DNA of 64,000 nt from Dendrocalamus latiflorus (GCA_017311315.1 CM029660.1:14984930-15048929), one strand, 5' to 3'. Positions 45,801-56,396 are shown, counted from the first letter of the stretch. Notes: generated by a model not told the origin, from the letters alone. Numbers and translations: made by a program.

Positions 45801-47727
45801 AATGTGATGTTCCGCCTTTCGATTCGAAAGTTAACAAATTCATCTCCTGTCCTTGTCCCCTTGCAATGAAAATATAAATTCCATGTGGTCTTGGTCCTGC
45901 CACACCATACAATTGATACTTGGATGACATACTTGACTAATCAGATATATGATGAATATTGCCCTATTATGCAGAATCAATTTGAGCTAAGGGAATTTGA
46001 TGATATACTACAACTAATGTTGTGACTGTAATAGCCTAAAAGGATGAAAAGGGAACAAATTGAGCACAATACAGTAAACATAAATAACTTGGCAGTGGAT
46101 GCACAGTAATAAATTCCAGCTAAAACTCAATACATCCAATACATCCTCGGAAAACATGAAATTTTCAGCATTTCTCATATCAGTGGTTCCATTGTTTTAA
46201 CAGGGCCAGGGGCGGATCCAATTGAGTTCATGGGTGTTCAGTTGAACACCCAATTTTTTTGACAAAAAATCTATTATATATTAAGCATATTACATATGTA
46301 TATACTTTGCTATTTTTATTCTCAAATTCTCAGCCTACATTGCGCTCCTAACTCGCATTCCTACCAGCGATGCACAACCTGCAGCTAGGGTTCACTAGTT
46401 CAGCCGACAGCCAGTGGCAGCGCTGTGCAGCAAGCCAGCAAAGGCGGGACAGCGCCGCGGGCCACAGGACCTAGTGCCAGGCCGACACCGGTGGCCAGCA
46501 AGAGCAAGGCAGGGAGTTCAGGTTTCAGTTTCAGATTTCGATTTATGATTTTATTTCAGGGCAAGAGGAAGAGCCAGGCGGCGAGTCTTCAGATTTGCCT
46601 TCAAGGAGTTCAGGTTGGTTTGCATATGCTATATAGTTCTGTTCCTCAGTTCAATGTTGTTTTATTGACTTGTGTTGTTCAATGTTCCTCAGTTCATGAT
46701 TCATGCATGACTATTGACTAATTACTATTAAGGAAAATTTTTCATTAGGTTATTTGTGGTCAATAGCTTCAATAATCTCCATAAGACATAGGTGTCAGTA
46801 TTCAGGAACTAAGGATTGATGAATGTATTTCTTTATACTTTGATTCTTCCCCCAAATGAGAAAGTCATTAATGAATCTAAATTCATTCAATTGTAAAAAT
46901 TGCAGAGAATGTGCATAAAGTTCTGAATCACATAGTATGCTAAATTTCATTGAGTTGTTTAAATTAGCCTTTCTCTTGCCGTTGATTGGGAGGATCGCTA
47001 TGGTTAAGTTCTAAAGTATCTATTTCCTTTGGTGCTGTCCTTGAGATCATTTTCGCTTGAGAAGATGCACTACTGGAGAGAGAGCATCTGGCATGAGCTC
47101 ACTGGCATACTTCTTGTCCAAAGACACAATAGATCACTTAAACACGATTATCAAGCCAATAGTTTACCTCTCCATGTTCTACTACTTCAACAACCCAAGG
47201 TCATCATTCTGGGAAAACTATGTTGTTCTTGTGCTTGTCTACCGCATGACGGGAATTGGCTACACTTTTGCCATCTTCTTCCAGCCTAGTTCTGCACAGC
47301 TGGTGAGCTATTTTATATATAAGCATTTGCTCCATCTCAAGAGTCAAGAAAAAGTGCGGAAAAATATTCATACAACCACCTGCCCCTTGGCATCAGCACA
47401 ACAAACAAAACAAGCATACATATTCATAATCCCCGTGGAACCCTAGATGCCAAAAAATATTATGACTATACTACGTGATTCCTTCTCTAAACGCAGGATC
47501 ATCAGGGTGGGTGCATACCTGGGGGCGGTTGGAGATTCAAACGGCGATAAATCAACGACCGGCAGAGAGGCATGACGACGTGGGTTCGGCGGTCTGCGGC
47601 TGTGGCGTGTGAGGTCGCCGCTGCCGTCGTCGGTCGATTTAGGTGACCCCGTCGTGGCCGCCGGTGACCCACCTTCCCCTCCCCCCATGGCCGCAGGTGC
47701 CCCCGTCGAGTCCTCAGGTGTCGCCAT
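42827..47727 (-). CDS. TNP1/TNPA-like CACTA protein (Transposase_24 type), multi-exon
   Basis: Eleven exons join without a phase error: 47727-47519, 45851-45478, 45393-45313, 45224-45099, 44992-44739, 44652-44446, 44357-44265, 44188-44087, 43853-43431, 43236-43144 and 43054-42857. This gives 720 codons. Reading on past the last donor adds nine residues and a TAG at 42827. Exon 1 is MATPEDSTGAPAAMGGG. Exon 2 holds GYSGRDYLYYKKRCGRAAAT. Exon 5 holds KKRGRGTLKGLAAVSKRIKQ and exon 6 NKPEDLDIVEWHYLVLYFG. RDPETGEEPNDLSLW follows in exon 8, and a coiled coil (MLKEQLANQVAERTNEKEES) in exon 9. These blocks match the plant Ptta/En/Spm family; the role by analogy is DNA binding at subterminal repeats. 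Introns have GT-AG ends. The exon 1 link is the least certain. Confidence 0.75.
43924..44060. repeat. hairpin MITE in a TNP1 intron
   Basis: GTTGGCCTGATCGGTTGTGC...GGGCTGCAGCTGC on the left pairs with GCAGCTGCTGCAGCCACAGC...GATCACAGCCAATAAC on the right. The ~137-bp foldback fills most of the intron between exons 8 and 9. Confidence 0.65.
46207..46260. repeat. hAT-type terminal sequence inside CACTA intron
   Basis: CAGGGGCGGATCCA followed by TTGAGTTCATGGGTGTTC and its inverted continuation GAACACCCA. This is the kind of end seen on small plant hAT elements. The other end was not found. Confidence 0.4.
47027..47302 (+). pseudogene. captured exon of a host ABCG (WBC) transporter
   Basis: The plus strand reads LRSFSLEKMHYWRE in one frame. 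After a small deletion in GGAGAGAGAGCATCTGG it continues in the next frame with ASGMSSLAYFLSKDTIDHLN, then KPIVYLSMFYYFNNPRSSF, and on to YRMTGIGYTFAIFFQPSSAQ. This is the membrane-domain region (YWRESxSGMSSLAYFLxKDT ... YLSMFYFFNNPRS) of plant half-size ABCG transporters of the ABCG24/28 group, recalled from the family. The exon ends at CAGCTG with a normal donor GTGAGC, as in a genomic rather than processed copy. No other ABCG exon or ATP-binding motif is nearby. It lies antisense within the first intron of the TNP1-like gene. Confidence 0.8.
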
Positions 47728-47749
47728 CTACAGGAGCGGAGACACTATC

Positions 47750-48640
47750 TGGCGGCGGCTCTCTCTTTCTCCCCCTCCAGATTAGATTAGGGAGGGGATT
47801 AATTTGGGCGAAGGGTAGGCGGGGGCGGGAAAAACGTGGGTCAGGCGAGGGGTTTTGGCGCTTCGTCTTTTTTTCGCGGTTTTTACCAGGAAGAAGTAGA
47901 GGTGGGACTTGGGCCGGGCTTCTTTGGGCCAGCCCGAAGCACGGGCGGCACGGCCCAGCCCAAGCACGGCGGCACGGGCGGCACGAGGAGGCGGAGCCGG
48001 GGAGGTCGGGCCGTCGGGGACCTCGGGGTCCATGGAGGTGGGGCGCCTGCTGCGGGGGAGCGGGCCGAGGGAGGAGGCGGTGGGGGGCTGAGCCGCCGAG
48101 GGAGGGGAAGCGGCTGGAGAGGGGTAGGGGGCGGCGCGGGAGAGGCGGCGGCGGAGGGCCAGAGGGGGCGGTGGGGGGGCCGACCGGCCGAGGAAGGGGG
48201 CGGTGGCCGGTGGGGGAGGCCGAGGGAGGGGAAGCGGCGCGGGAGGGTAGGGGGCGGCGGGGGAGGCGAAGCGGCGCGGGAGTCGTAGGGGGCGGCGGGA
48301 GAGGCAGGGGGGAGGCGGCGCGGGAGGGGGAGGCGGCGGCGGAGGGCCGGAGGGGGCGGTGGGGGGCCGACCGGCCGAGGGAGGGGCGGTGGCCGGTGGG
48401 GGAGGCCGAGGGAGGGGAAGCAGCGCGGGAGGGGTAGGGGGCGGCGGGAGAGGCGACAGGGGAGGGCCGGAGGGGGCGGTGGGGGGTGAGGGAGGGGAAG
48501 CGGCGCAGTGGGGGAGGCCGAGGAAGGAAGGCCGGAGGGGGAGGCGGGGGAGCGCCCGGGCGTGGGGGAAGTGGGACCGTAGGGCCGTCCGGCCTGGGGG
48601 AAGTGGGGACTGGGGGAGGGCGAACCGGCGAAGGCACTGA
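47750..48640. repeat. G-rich array with a ~188-bp repeat
   Basis: The plus strand is extremely G-rich. A block beginning GAGGGCC(A/G)GAGGGGGCGGTG occurs at 48154 and 48342 and in part at 48450, with GCGGCGCGGGAGG(G)GTAGGGGGCGGC units between. It lies directly upstream of TNP1 exon 1. The Pro/Ser-rich frames on the minus strand and Gly/Arg-rich frames on the plus strand come from composition. Confidence 0.8.
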
Positions 48641-48970
48641 AGGACAGAGCTTCAGAGAGCAGGACTGAAAACAAAGATTTTCAAGATTGAAACATATAAG
48701 AATATTTAAACAGAAACATACATGATGCAATATTTAAAAAACATGATTTAAACAAAAAAATCATCATCAACAAATGCTGCATCATCTGGTTCAGCAAAAA
48801 AATTCAGCAAGCGCCCTCTTGATAACAGAGGCATCACCACTTATGCCTTCCATGCCTGATCTCATCCAAACTGACAAATCTTCATGTCGGCTTAATTTTA
48901 GAAATTTTGTTTGGGTGTCATCACATCATGTTCGTGGACCATTGATGATTTGATGAACTTTGTACAAGTT

Positions 48971-49334
48971 TGTATCAACCTATACAAGCGAGCAGTCGTT
49001 CTCCGAATGAGCTGAAAATTTCACGTTAGACTCCTATCTGTACCGCTGACGTGCCATTAGAATTCGCCGCCAAAGTTCATTTCGTACTGCACATGAGAAA
49101 TCGTAGAAGGCAATACGTACACCGTTTGGTTGTATCAACCTATACAAGCGAGCAGTCGTTCTCCGAATGAGCTGAAAATTTCACGTTAGACTCCCATCTG
49201 TACCGTTGACATGCCATTAGAATTCGCCGCCAAAGTTCATTTCATACTTCACATGAGAAATCGTAGAAGGCAGTACGTACACCGTTTGGTTGTATCAACC
49301 TATACAAGCGAGCAGTCGTTCTCCGAATGAGCAC
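48971..49334. repeat. 160-bp tandem repeat, 2.3 copies
   Basis: TGTATCAACCTATACAAGCG begins units at 48971, 49131 and 49291. The first two are complete and differ at only a few positions; the third stops after CTCCGAATGAGC. Confidence 0.92.
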
Positions 49335-50640
49335 AGCAACGGCACAAGCAAGATCATAGGCTTAGGGTCACCAAACAATGCTTGCTGAAGACAGATGGTG
49401 GCGAGGTTGTGATGGAGGGGGCGTCTGTTCGGCTGCATAAAAAGCGGGATGAAATTATCAATAACAAAATGTGCAAAATAAATTCTGCTCTACGGGTATG
49501 GCACAACTAAATTGTGTAGGCATAATGCATGATCAACCATCTATCTATACAAGAAGGGAACATGGATGTTATACAGAAAAAGCATGCAGTACAAAACATG
49601 GAGATGAAATTAACCAATGGCTGAACAGAACATGGAGATGTTATACAGAGAAAGCATGCAGTACAGAAAAAGCATGCAGCTCACTATTAGATATACCAAG
49701 CAAACAAATACTTCGAAACGATTTGCATTAAAAAGCTCAGAAAGACAGACAAACTTATTTCTTTGAACAAAGCTAATTGACCTCTTCATTCAAAGACAAA
49801 CAAACTTGACCTTTTCTTAATTTTGAAAGAAAATCTCAGTAATTACTAATTAAGAACTAGATGGAGTATCAGTAAAAATAGACATGTTGGTGGCTAATAA
49901 TAAAGCATATAAAATATGACAACATGCAGTACATATTGTAACTAGGACGAAAGGCGCGCTTCGCCGCGTCCGCTCATGATGTACGCGCCATTGCCCCTGT
50001 TGCACAGTAGTACAATGCTGTGTTGTTTCGTCTGTTCATTTTTTTTATGGTGTCTTTTCCTGTATCAGCATGAAGTGCTACTTTACAAGCTGCACCTTGG
50101 TGCCTAGGCTCCCTTCCGATCTATCGTCCATCCTTACTCGTAGATTGTGATTCATCTGGTGGCTAAAGAAATAGGTAAAAGAAAGACAACCCGTTAAAGC
50201 AAAGCTTACCGTCAATTTGAATGGGTCATTAATTAGTGGCCAATTAGTCCCGAATGAATTAAGGAGCAGCTGTTTGGAAGCAATCCTGATTAGCTAGCAT
50301 ATACATGTACATGCATACAGAGTGATTTAAGGAGCCATTGTTTGGAAACTAAACTGATAGCTAACATATGCACGTACATGCGATCTGGTGATGCTTTTTT
50401 TATTGTTGTAAACTCTGTCAACTTCATTTGTAGGTCAAGAAGGAAGAACAAACTGGTGAATTGTGAGTGATTCATTTTCTCAGGTTGATCAATGAAGTAA
50501 AGACAGATCTCAGAGTTCATTCTGTTCACTTCATTTGATTTTACATCAGGTTTGTTGTTGCATTCAGGTTTTTAATTTGATAGTTGTCGCTTCGTTTTTG
50601 TCTGGATGTGATTGGTGAGATTCTTTTATGCCATGCAGTC
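49335..50640. other. CACTA interior with short duplications
   Basis: No gene. Small repeats: AGCATGCAGTACA-containing units at 49560-49680, and an imperfect ~66-bp duplication (TTAAGGAGC...GTACATGC) at about 50261 and 50327. GT/AG-like sites at 50400-50640 suggest a non-coding 5' region of the gene that follows. Confidence 0.5.
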
Positions 50641-50643
50641 AGT

Positions 50644-51316
50644 ATGCCAAGGCTACCAAGGGCATCTCTTCCTCCCCGTGTACAGCCATCTCGCCGAGCT
50701 GCTCCTAAAGTTTTTCCTTTGTATGATTCCGACGGAGATGATTTCGTGAATCCCCCCCTCCCGCAACAGAGTTGTAGATGGCAAGTTCACACCTCCAACA
50801 TCGCGATGCATCCCATTAGCAGTCTGGTCAGTTTTTAACATGCTCAGTGAAGCGAAGAAAGAGGTCATTCGGCAAATGGGTTTTGGAGGACTTCTCGAGG
50901 TGCCTATCATAACAAATTATCGTGAATTTAATTTGTGGCTTTTATCGCAAGTTGATTGTGTAGCTCAGGCTATTAGAGTAAGCAACGGCAACCTGCTGCG
51001 CTTCTCGGAAAAAGATGTGAACAAGGTACTTGGGATACCCTATTATGGAAGAGATTTTGTGGAACCAGAAGGTATAGAGTTAATATATGCAAAGGAATTT
51101 ATCTGCAAGTTGTTAAAAGTACCAGATGTAAAGCATATCAACAGAAAATTCCTGTATGGAATATTTCAAAAAGAACATGCAAATCTAATGTCTGAGGAAG
51201 ACATAAAAGTATTCAAAGTTGCATTTGTAATCCACGTCGTTACTAAGTTCTTGGCACCGCAGTCTATGCATGATAATGTGTGCGCAAGATATTTCAGATG
51301 TAATGTCACTATTTGA
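50644..51316 (+). pseudogene. TE-borne gene of the ULP1-associated type, frameshifted
   Basis: A start at 50644 after a CATGCAG acceptor-like site gives MPRLPRASLPPRVQPSRRAA, then KVFPLYDSDGDDFVNPPLP. At SSLVSF a stop appears. Dropping one T from the TTTTT run at about 50833 continues the frame into MLSEAKKEVIRQMGFGGLLE, then FNLWLLSQVD, KDVNKVLGIPYYGRDFVEPE and EDIKVFKVAFVIHVVTKFLA. From memory, this is the N-terminal region of plant proteins that often carry a ULP1-type SUMO protease at the C-terminus and are common inside CACTA and MULE elements. The protease part is missing; the frame ends at 51316. Function in transposition is unknown. Confidence 0.6.
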
Positions 51317-52370
51317 CAAAGAAGTGCAAAGTAGCATGCAAACCTGACGAATTTGAGACTCCAGCGAAACGATCCGAAGAGAGAGAGAAATGCCGCCGCC
51401 CACAGCATCCGAACACAAAAAGGAAAATCACGGCAGCCTGCTTGCTTCAATCAATAGTCTCGGCAAAAACTATAAGCACATGCATGCCCACGAGAGATAA
51501 ATATCCATCAGCACTTAGCCATCATGCATGCAAGCCAAACACTCCCATCTCAATCAACTTGATTTTCTTCCCTCAAAAGCTGCACTTGACAGCTAAGAAA
51601 TATCTTGTCGCTAGAAGTCTCGGCCACCAAAAACCATACATGTAGGGTATTTTTTTGGATCAAACGCGACGCACGACGCTGCCGCTTTTTTTTTCTCAAT
51701 CAACTGTTTGCTCGATCACGGCTTATTAATAGCCGCCGCTCTTCTATTTATCTAGTCGTCCTTCAATCTTTAACCTACTTCAATACAAACTCTCAGTCAT
51801 AATACAACTCATCCTGGGCCTTTTCACCTCATCCAGGCTTTTTAGCCCACTACTTTTCAAGAGACCGAAAATCCTACATAACATGGGTTTTTTTAATTAT
51901 TTTTATGCTTCCGATTTTTCAGCCTTCCACGTGTCGAAGCCTCCAGGACTGCACCTCCTGTATCTTCTCCAGGCATCATCTCCATGCGCATTGGTCTCTA
52001 GCCTGAACATCCCGCATGACATCCTTGATTGATAGAACCTCAGTTCCTCCATGAACTTAGTCCCGAAACCTCAGTTCCACCCGAACCTAGTTTCAGTCCC
52101 GTCATCGACCATGTTCCGCCTCAAGCAACACCTGCACATGAATAAATAAACAACCACGTACGAGCACAAGTCCACGACTTGACTCAAGTCAATCCGCACA
52201 ATACCTCACACGAGCGTATCATGCAACCTATCATATCACCATGCTATCACAACCATATAAAGAAGCAACACACCATAAATAATACAGTAATACCATAACC
52301 AATGTTGTCAATTATTCATCATCTAGAATAACCTAGACCAGGCCACATGGTCTAACACGTATAATCACAA
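51317..52370. other. CACTA interior, nothing recognised
   Basis: No gene. A stretch near 52040-52110 (AACCTCAGTTCC(T/A)CC(A/C)(T/C)GAAC(T/C)TAGT) resembles the degenerate units at 6311-6541. Confidence 0.4.
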
Positions 52371-52376
52371 CTGTGT

Positions 52377-52446
52377 TCGTGTCCTAGTGGTATGAGCGTT
52401 GGCTGCCAATCAAGAGGTCCCTAGTTCGATTCCTAGGTGGCTTCCC
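52377..52446 (+). other. tRNA-like sequence beside CACTA right terminus
   Basis: It has an A-box-like TAGTGGTATGAGCG and a B-box AGTTCGATTCC with tRNA spacing. A potential anticodon loop CTGCCAA (GCC, glycine-like) sits between them in a weak four-pair stem (TTGG with TCAA). The T arm needs an 8-base loop and no full acceptor stem forms, so it is not a functional tRNA. It lies just inside the right subterminal repeats. Confidence 0.55.
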
Positions 52447-52499
52447 ATTTTTTCAATTTTCATAATTTTTTTGCTGCATGACTGGATAGCTAAACAAAA

Positions 52500-52999
52500 G
52501 CCCACGAAACAAAAGAGTTGCAATAGAATACCATATTACAACGAAACACACTACTCTATAGCAACAAAATTTACACGTGGCAATATAAATATGTTATTAC
52601 ATCAATTTATTTTTTCGTTGCAATACGCACCTACCTACTGCAACGCCGCTGAAGATTATCCCAACAAAAAAAACACCGTGCCAATAGTATCACCCAATAG
52701 CAACGAAATTACATATGGTTGCAATAGGAGCAAATAATTGCAACGAAAGTCAACACTAACGCAACCAAAGAGTGTCGTGGCAATATATCCAACCTATTGC
52801 AACACTTTTTCAAAATGGTTGCGACAACACCTACCTATTGCAACGATAGTCACGAATATCGCAATGCAATATAATAGTGGCAATAAAGTCCACCTATTGC
52901 CACCGTTTTGGAAAAACGTTGCAATAAATCCTACCTATTACAACCGAATTGGTGGCGTTGCAATTTCTTTCGTGGCATTAGGCCGAAAATCTAGTAGTG
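52500..52999. repeat. CACTA right subterminal repeats and terminus
   Basis: Repeated CTATTGCAACG and GTTGCAATAG motifs in both orientations, ending in AGGCCGAAAATCTAGTAGTG, the inverted partner of the left terminus. Confidence 0.9.
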
Positions 53000-53002
53000 T
53001 TT

Positions 53003-54963
53003 TATTTGGATTTCACGCACGGTAAAATAGCGTACGAGGCTCAAGAGGAAGAGGCCGAGGTAGTCACCCTAGAAGCTCAAGAAAATCAAGACCTCGACCC
53101 CTATGACCAAGGCGAGTTAACACTTTGACCATGTTGAACCTACGTTTCTGCGAATTTAATTTCTTTTAAATTATCCACCTGCATGCTGTTATTTTATGTG
53201 GTAGATTACGTTCATTTTTAGAGATGATAGTTATATACCTAATATTATGCTTGCTAGTAATACCCCGTTGAAACTTTGAACATATGAACCTTGTCGCCGT
53301 AGCAAAAATTATAGTAATGTAGCTTTTGAAAATAAGTCCATATAAATATTGCGTTGCTTAGTGTTGCTAGATAAATGGGGGTACTTAAATGCCCCAATAT
53401 CATCTCTTGCAAATATGAATTGTTTTGGGCAGTCATGGTGGGAATGACTACAGTATATTGATTCATTATTTTATGTTCCCGAAAAACCCTAACAATGCTG
53501 AAGTACCTGGGTGGATGGACTGGGGGCTGGTACGTGGTGCAGAGGACGCACAAAACTGGAAATGTGGTAGAACCATCCAGGTAGTCCTAAGGACCGAATC
53601 TTGTCATGTTATCTCGTGTAAAACAGTACATCCACAAGTCTGTAAAATACAACTGGGCTAAGTAGTTTTATCGAAACCCCGAACTCATCTCACCGGTAGT
53701 GGATAGAGGTGGTTTCGCAAGGGCAAGAGAAGGCCTAAAGGGACACCGAGTGGAGGGTGAAGTTTCCCAGTCGTACTAGCGCTGAGGGGAGTGGAGCCTG
53801 AATAACGCTAGTAACCGTGGGAAACATCCCGTGCATAGATGGGACCCACCGCAAGTGGGAGCAGCCCATAAGGTGAGATGACGAAAGAGGCTAGATAATC
53901 TGAACAGTCACTGTGATGGTCTACTCAACCACATGTCTAAGGAATCGTGCGGGCAATGAGTTGATCGTCTCTTGTGGTGAAAGTGTACACACTCTCCAGA
54001 GTCAAAACTATTTGAATAGCCGTGCCCACGGTCACGGGCGGACATGGGGACTTAACTAGATATAGTTCTATTTAAAAATGTTTGGAGAATGGGAATGGAA
54101 ATATGGAGGGCAACGAAAAGCCCTAATTTGAGTTGTCCTGGGCGTCGTCCCAGTGGTAAGTTAAGCGGCTATAACGCTGAAAGATGCTATATGGTTCAAA
54201 TGCCATGTAACGGTGGATGAAATCTGTATCAATAATAAGTTGGTCATATTTCACAAAACTAAGTCTTGGATTTCAATCTGCTAGGTCATAGGAGTTTGTT
54301 AAGTATCATATTTAAAAGCAGATTTTGGCAAAATAAAATGAACCCGAGCCTTCCTTGATAAGCCTTGCATATTATATAATGCATACTGTGTGTTGGCTCG
54401 CTGAGCACGATGGATTTGTGCTCATACTCGCATTACCCAACACAGAAACAGGGATGCAGGATCATTACGCTCATGAGGATACCCCTACCATCGAAGGAAG
54501 AACAAATGAAGGGAACTAGGGCGTAGGCTACGTTGTTTAGCCATAGACAAGTTGACCCTTGGCTTTGTGTGCACGTATATTATCGGAGCCTCGTTGATAT
54601 ATATTTCACACATTACCCTTCCAGTCGCTTGCTTGTGGTTGTGGACTTACTTTTGCTATTGTTCTGCTGCTTAAATGTAATGAAGACATTTGGCCTAAGC
54701 GGCCCTTTTGTAAACTGTCACCCGATGTGGTGTATCTTAAACTCTGTAATATTGATGTCAATGCGATGTATGACATGATTCAGCAATGTACCTGTGTGCC
54801 CTATCTACTGATCCAGGGAATAGTGCAGTGAAACACAGTAGATTCTGGATTGAAAAATCCGGGTCTGACAGCGATGGTGCACACTCATCTATAGTACTCG
54901 CAGCTGAACAATCCTAGGCAGTTGCGAGGGTATCCTAACGTCCCCAAAAATGGGGGTGTTACA
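53003..54963 (+). repeat. long LTR-like sequence, right half
   Basis: Continues from 39394 when CACTA and one TTT are removed. It holds GACCATGTTGAACCTACGTT, shared in form with 36800-36825, and ends CCCAAAAATGGGGGTGTTACA. No coding domain. Family assignment (RIRE8/RETROSAT2-like) is from memory only. Confidence 0.5.
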
Positions 54964-55720
54964 GAAAACTTCTCACTTTTGCTTATACGCCTGATGCTCC
55001 CATGGACTCCTCCTTGGCTTCCGATTCCTGTTGAAATCAAACAATACTCGTTTTGATCGCCTAGCTCCATCGCAAAGAGATGCACCTGAACACATACATG
55101 TCTTGCCCCCTTGAGATGCACACGCATGTCCTGCATGCCCATATTGGCCAATGCACGTTCATGCACACCTATACCAGCCATGGTCACAACACAAACACAC
55201 ACAAAGCTCTTTTTGGTAGTTTTCAATAATGGAAGAAATAATGGGAGAACATATAAAATTAGTAGGGTGTATTGGGCCGCATCATCGGTGGACGACGAGA
55301 CAAGCATAGGCAGCAGCGATTGGAGGTACGATAATGGAGACAGCTACTAGGGGTTAGGGGTGAAGAGCTAACCTTAACGGGAGCAGTAGATGAAGGGGAG
55401 GTCTTTTGTGGTCACTGTGGAAATCACCAACGTCGTCAATGGATCCTGTGCAAGATATTGATGTCGCCCATTTCAAGTCGCCGTGTTCGCCCTCTCCTTT
55501 GCTTGACCCAACGCGCACACGAGACGCTCGACTAGCAAGAGACAGGGTGGGAGAGCGAAGGGGTATACCAGTGGCAATTGCGGGTAATAACTATGAACTT
55601 CCACAGGTATTTTCACTTAGGGTGGGTTGGCACCCCACAAGAATCTACCCATAGGTTTCTCCGAGTCGCTGGTTCATTTTGATCTCTGCTTCTCGCGAGA
55701 ATCAAAATCTGGTAGATTTT
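54964..55720. other. no gene recognised
   Basis: A minus-strand frame (55307-54885) with VVTMAGIGVHERALANMGMQ is open for 140 codons but runs into the LTR-like DNA and matches no family I know. Confidence 0.4.
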
Positions 55721-55724
55721 GAAA

Positions 55725-56342
55725 GCTAGGTATTTGGTACAGCTTCATAACATTCGACGAAGAAGCTGGGAACAGATGTTTTACCCACCTAGCCACCAAC
55801 ACCAAAGCAATCTATCCTCTTCTCTTCTCCATCTCTATCTCTCCACTTCTCTCCCCCAATCTCAATATCCTATCTCTCGTTTCCGCCGTCCCGGTTGCTG
55901 GAGCCGCACTCCACCCGGCCTCCTCCGCGCACCACATCGCCCGTGCGCATTGTCGCGTATAGCAGCGTAGTTTTGAGCTGGAGGCTGGTTTGGGTCAAAC
56001 CAGAAAAGAGCATGCCAGACGTTGCTTTGGTGTCGGTGGCTAGGTATTTGATACAGCTTCATAACAATCGACGAAGAAGCTGGAAACAGTTTTTTTACCC
56101 ATCTAGCCACCAACACCAAAGCAATCTATCCTCTTCTCTTCTCCATCTCTATCTCTCCTCCACTTCTCTCCCCCAATCTCAATATCCTATCTCTCGTTTC
56201 CGCTGTCCTGGCTTGCTGGAGCCGTGCTCCACTCGGCCTCCTCCGCGCACCACATCGCTCGTGCGCATTGTCGTGTATAGCAGCGCAGTTTTGAGCTGGA
56301 GGCTGGTTTGGGTCAAACCAGAAAAGAGCATGCCAGACGTTG
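55725..56342. repeat. direct duplication, period ~314 bp
   Basis: GCTAGGTATTTG(G/A)TACAGCTTC ... GCATGCCAGACGTTG occurs at 55725-56024 and 56039-56342 with few differences. The 14-base linker belongs to GCTTTGGTGTCGGTGGCTAG, which is the inverted form of CTAGCCACCAACACCAAAGC inside each copy. Confidence 0.88.
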
Positions 56343-56396
56343 GCACGCTGCCATAAAAGCATGTAAGGCAAAAAAAAAAAGCAAACTGGAAAAAAC

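Larger units (their letters stand above)
39395..52999 (-). mobile_element. CACTA (En/Spm) transposon, 13.6 kb
   Basis: The left end is CACTACTAATTTTTGGGCCT. The right end read in reverse is CACTACTAGATTTTCGGCCT. The TTT duplication lies at 39392-39394 and 53000-53002. Both ends carry hundreds of bases of the short motif TATTGC(A/C)ACG in alternating orientation, the subterminal repeats to which TNPA-type proteins bind in En/Spm. Inside are a TNP1/TNPA-like gene (minus), a captured ABCG fragment, a ULP1-associated-type gene, two tandem arrays and a tRNA-like sequence. No TNPD/tnp2 transposase was recognised, so it probably depends on one supplied elsewhere. The insertion splits the long LTR-like sequence. 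Confidence 0.92.

Noticed and set aside
47714..48730. A 338-codon Pro-rich frame on the minus strand and several Gly-rich frames on the plus strand
   Set aside because: Composition artefact of the G-rich 188-bp repeat array.
48971..49334. Centromeric satellite
   Set aside because: The 160-bp unit has only 2.3 copies and does not resemble the rice CentO repeat as I recall it.
54885..55307. A 140-codon minus-strand frame
   Set aside because: Runs from unassigned DNA into the LTR-like end; no family recognised and no splice or codon support.
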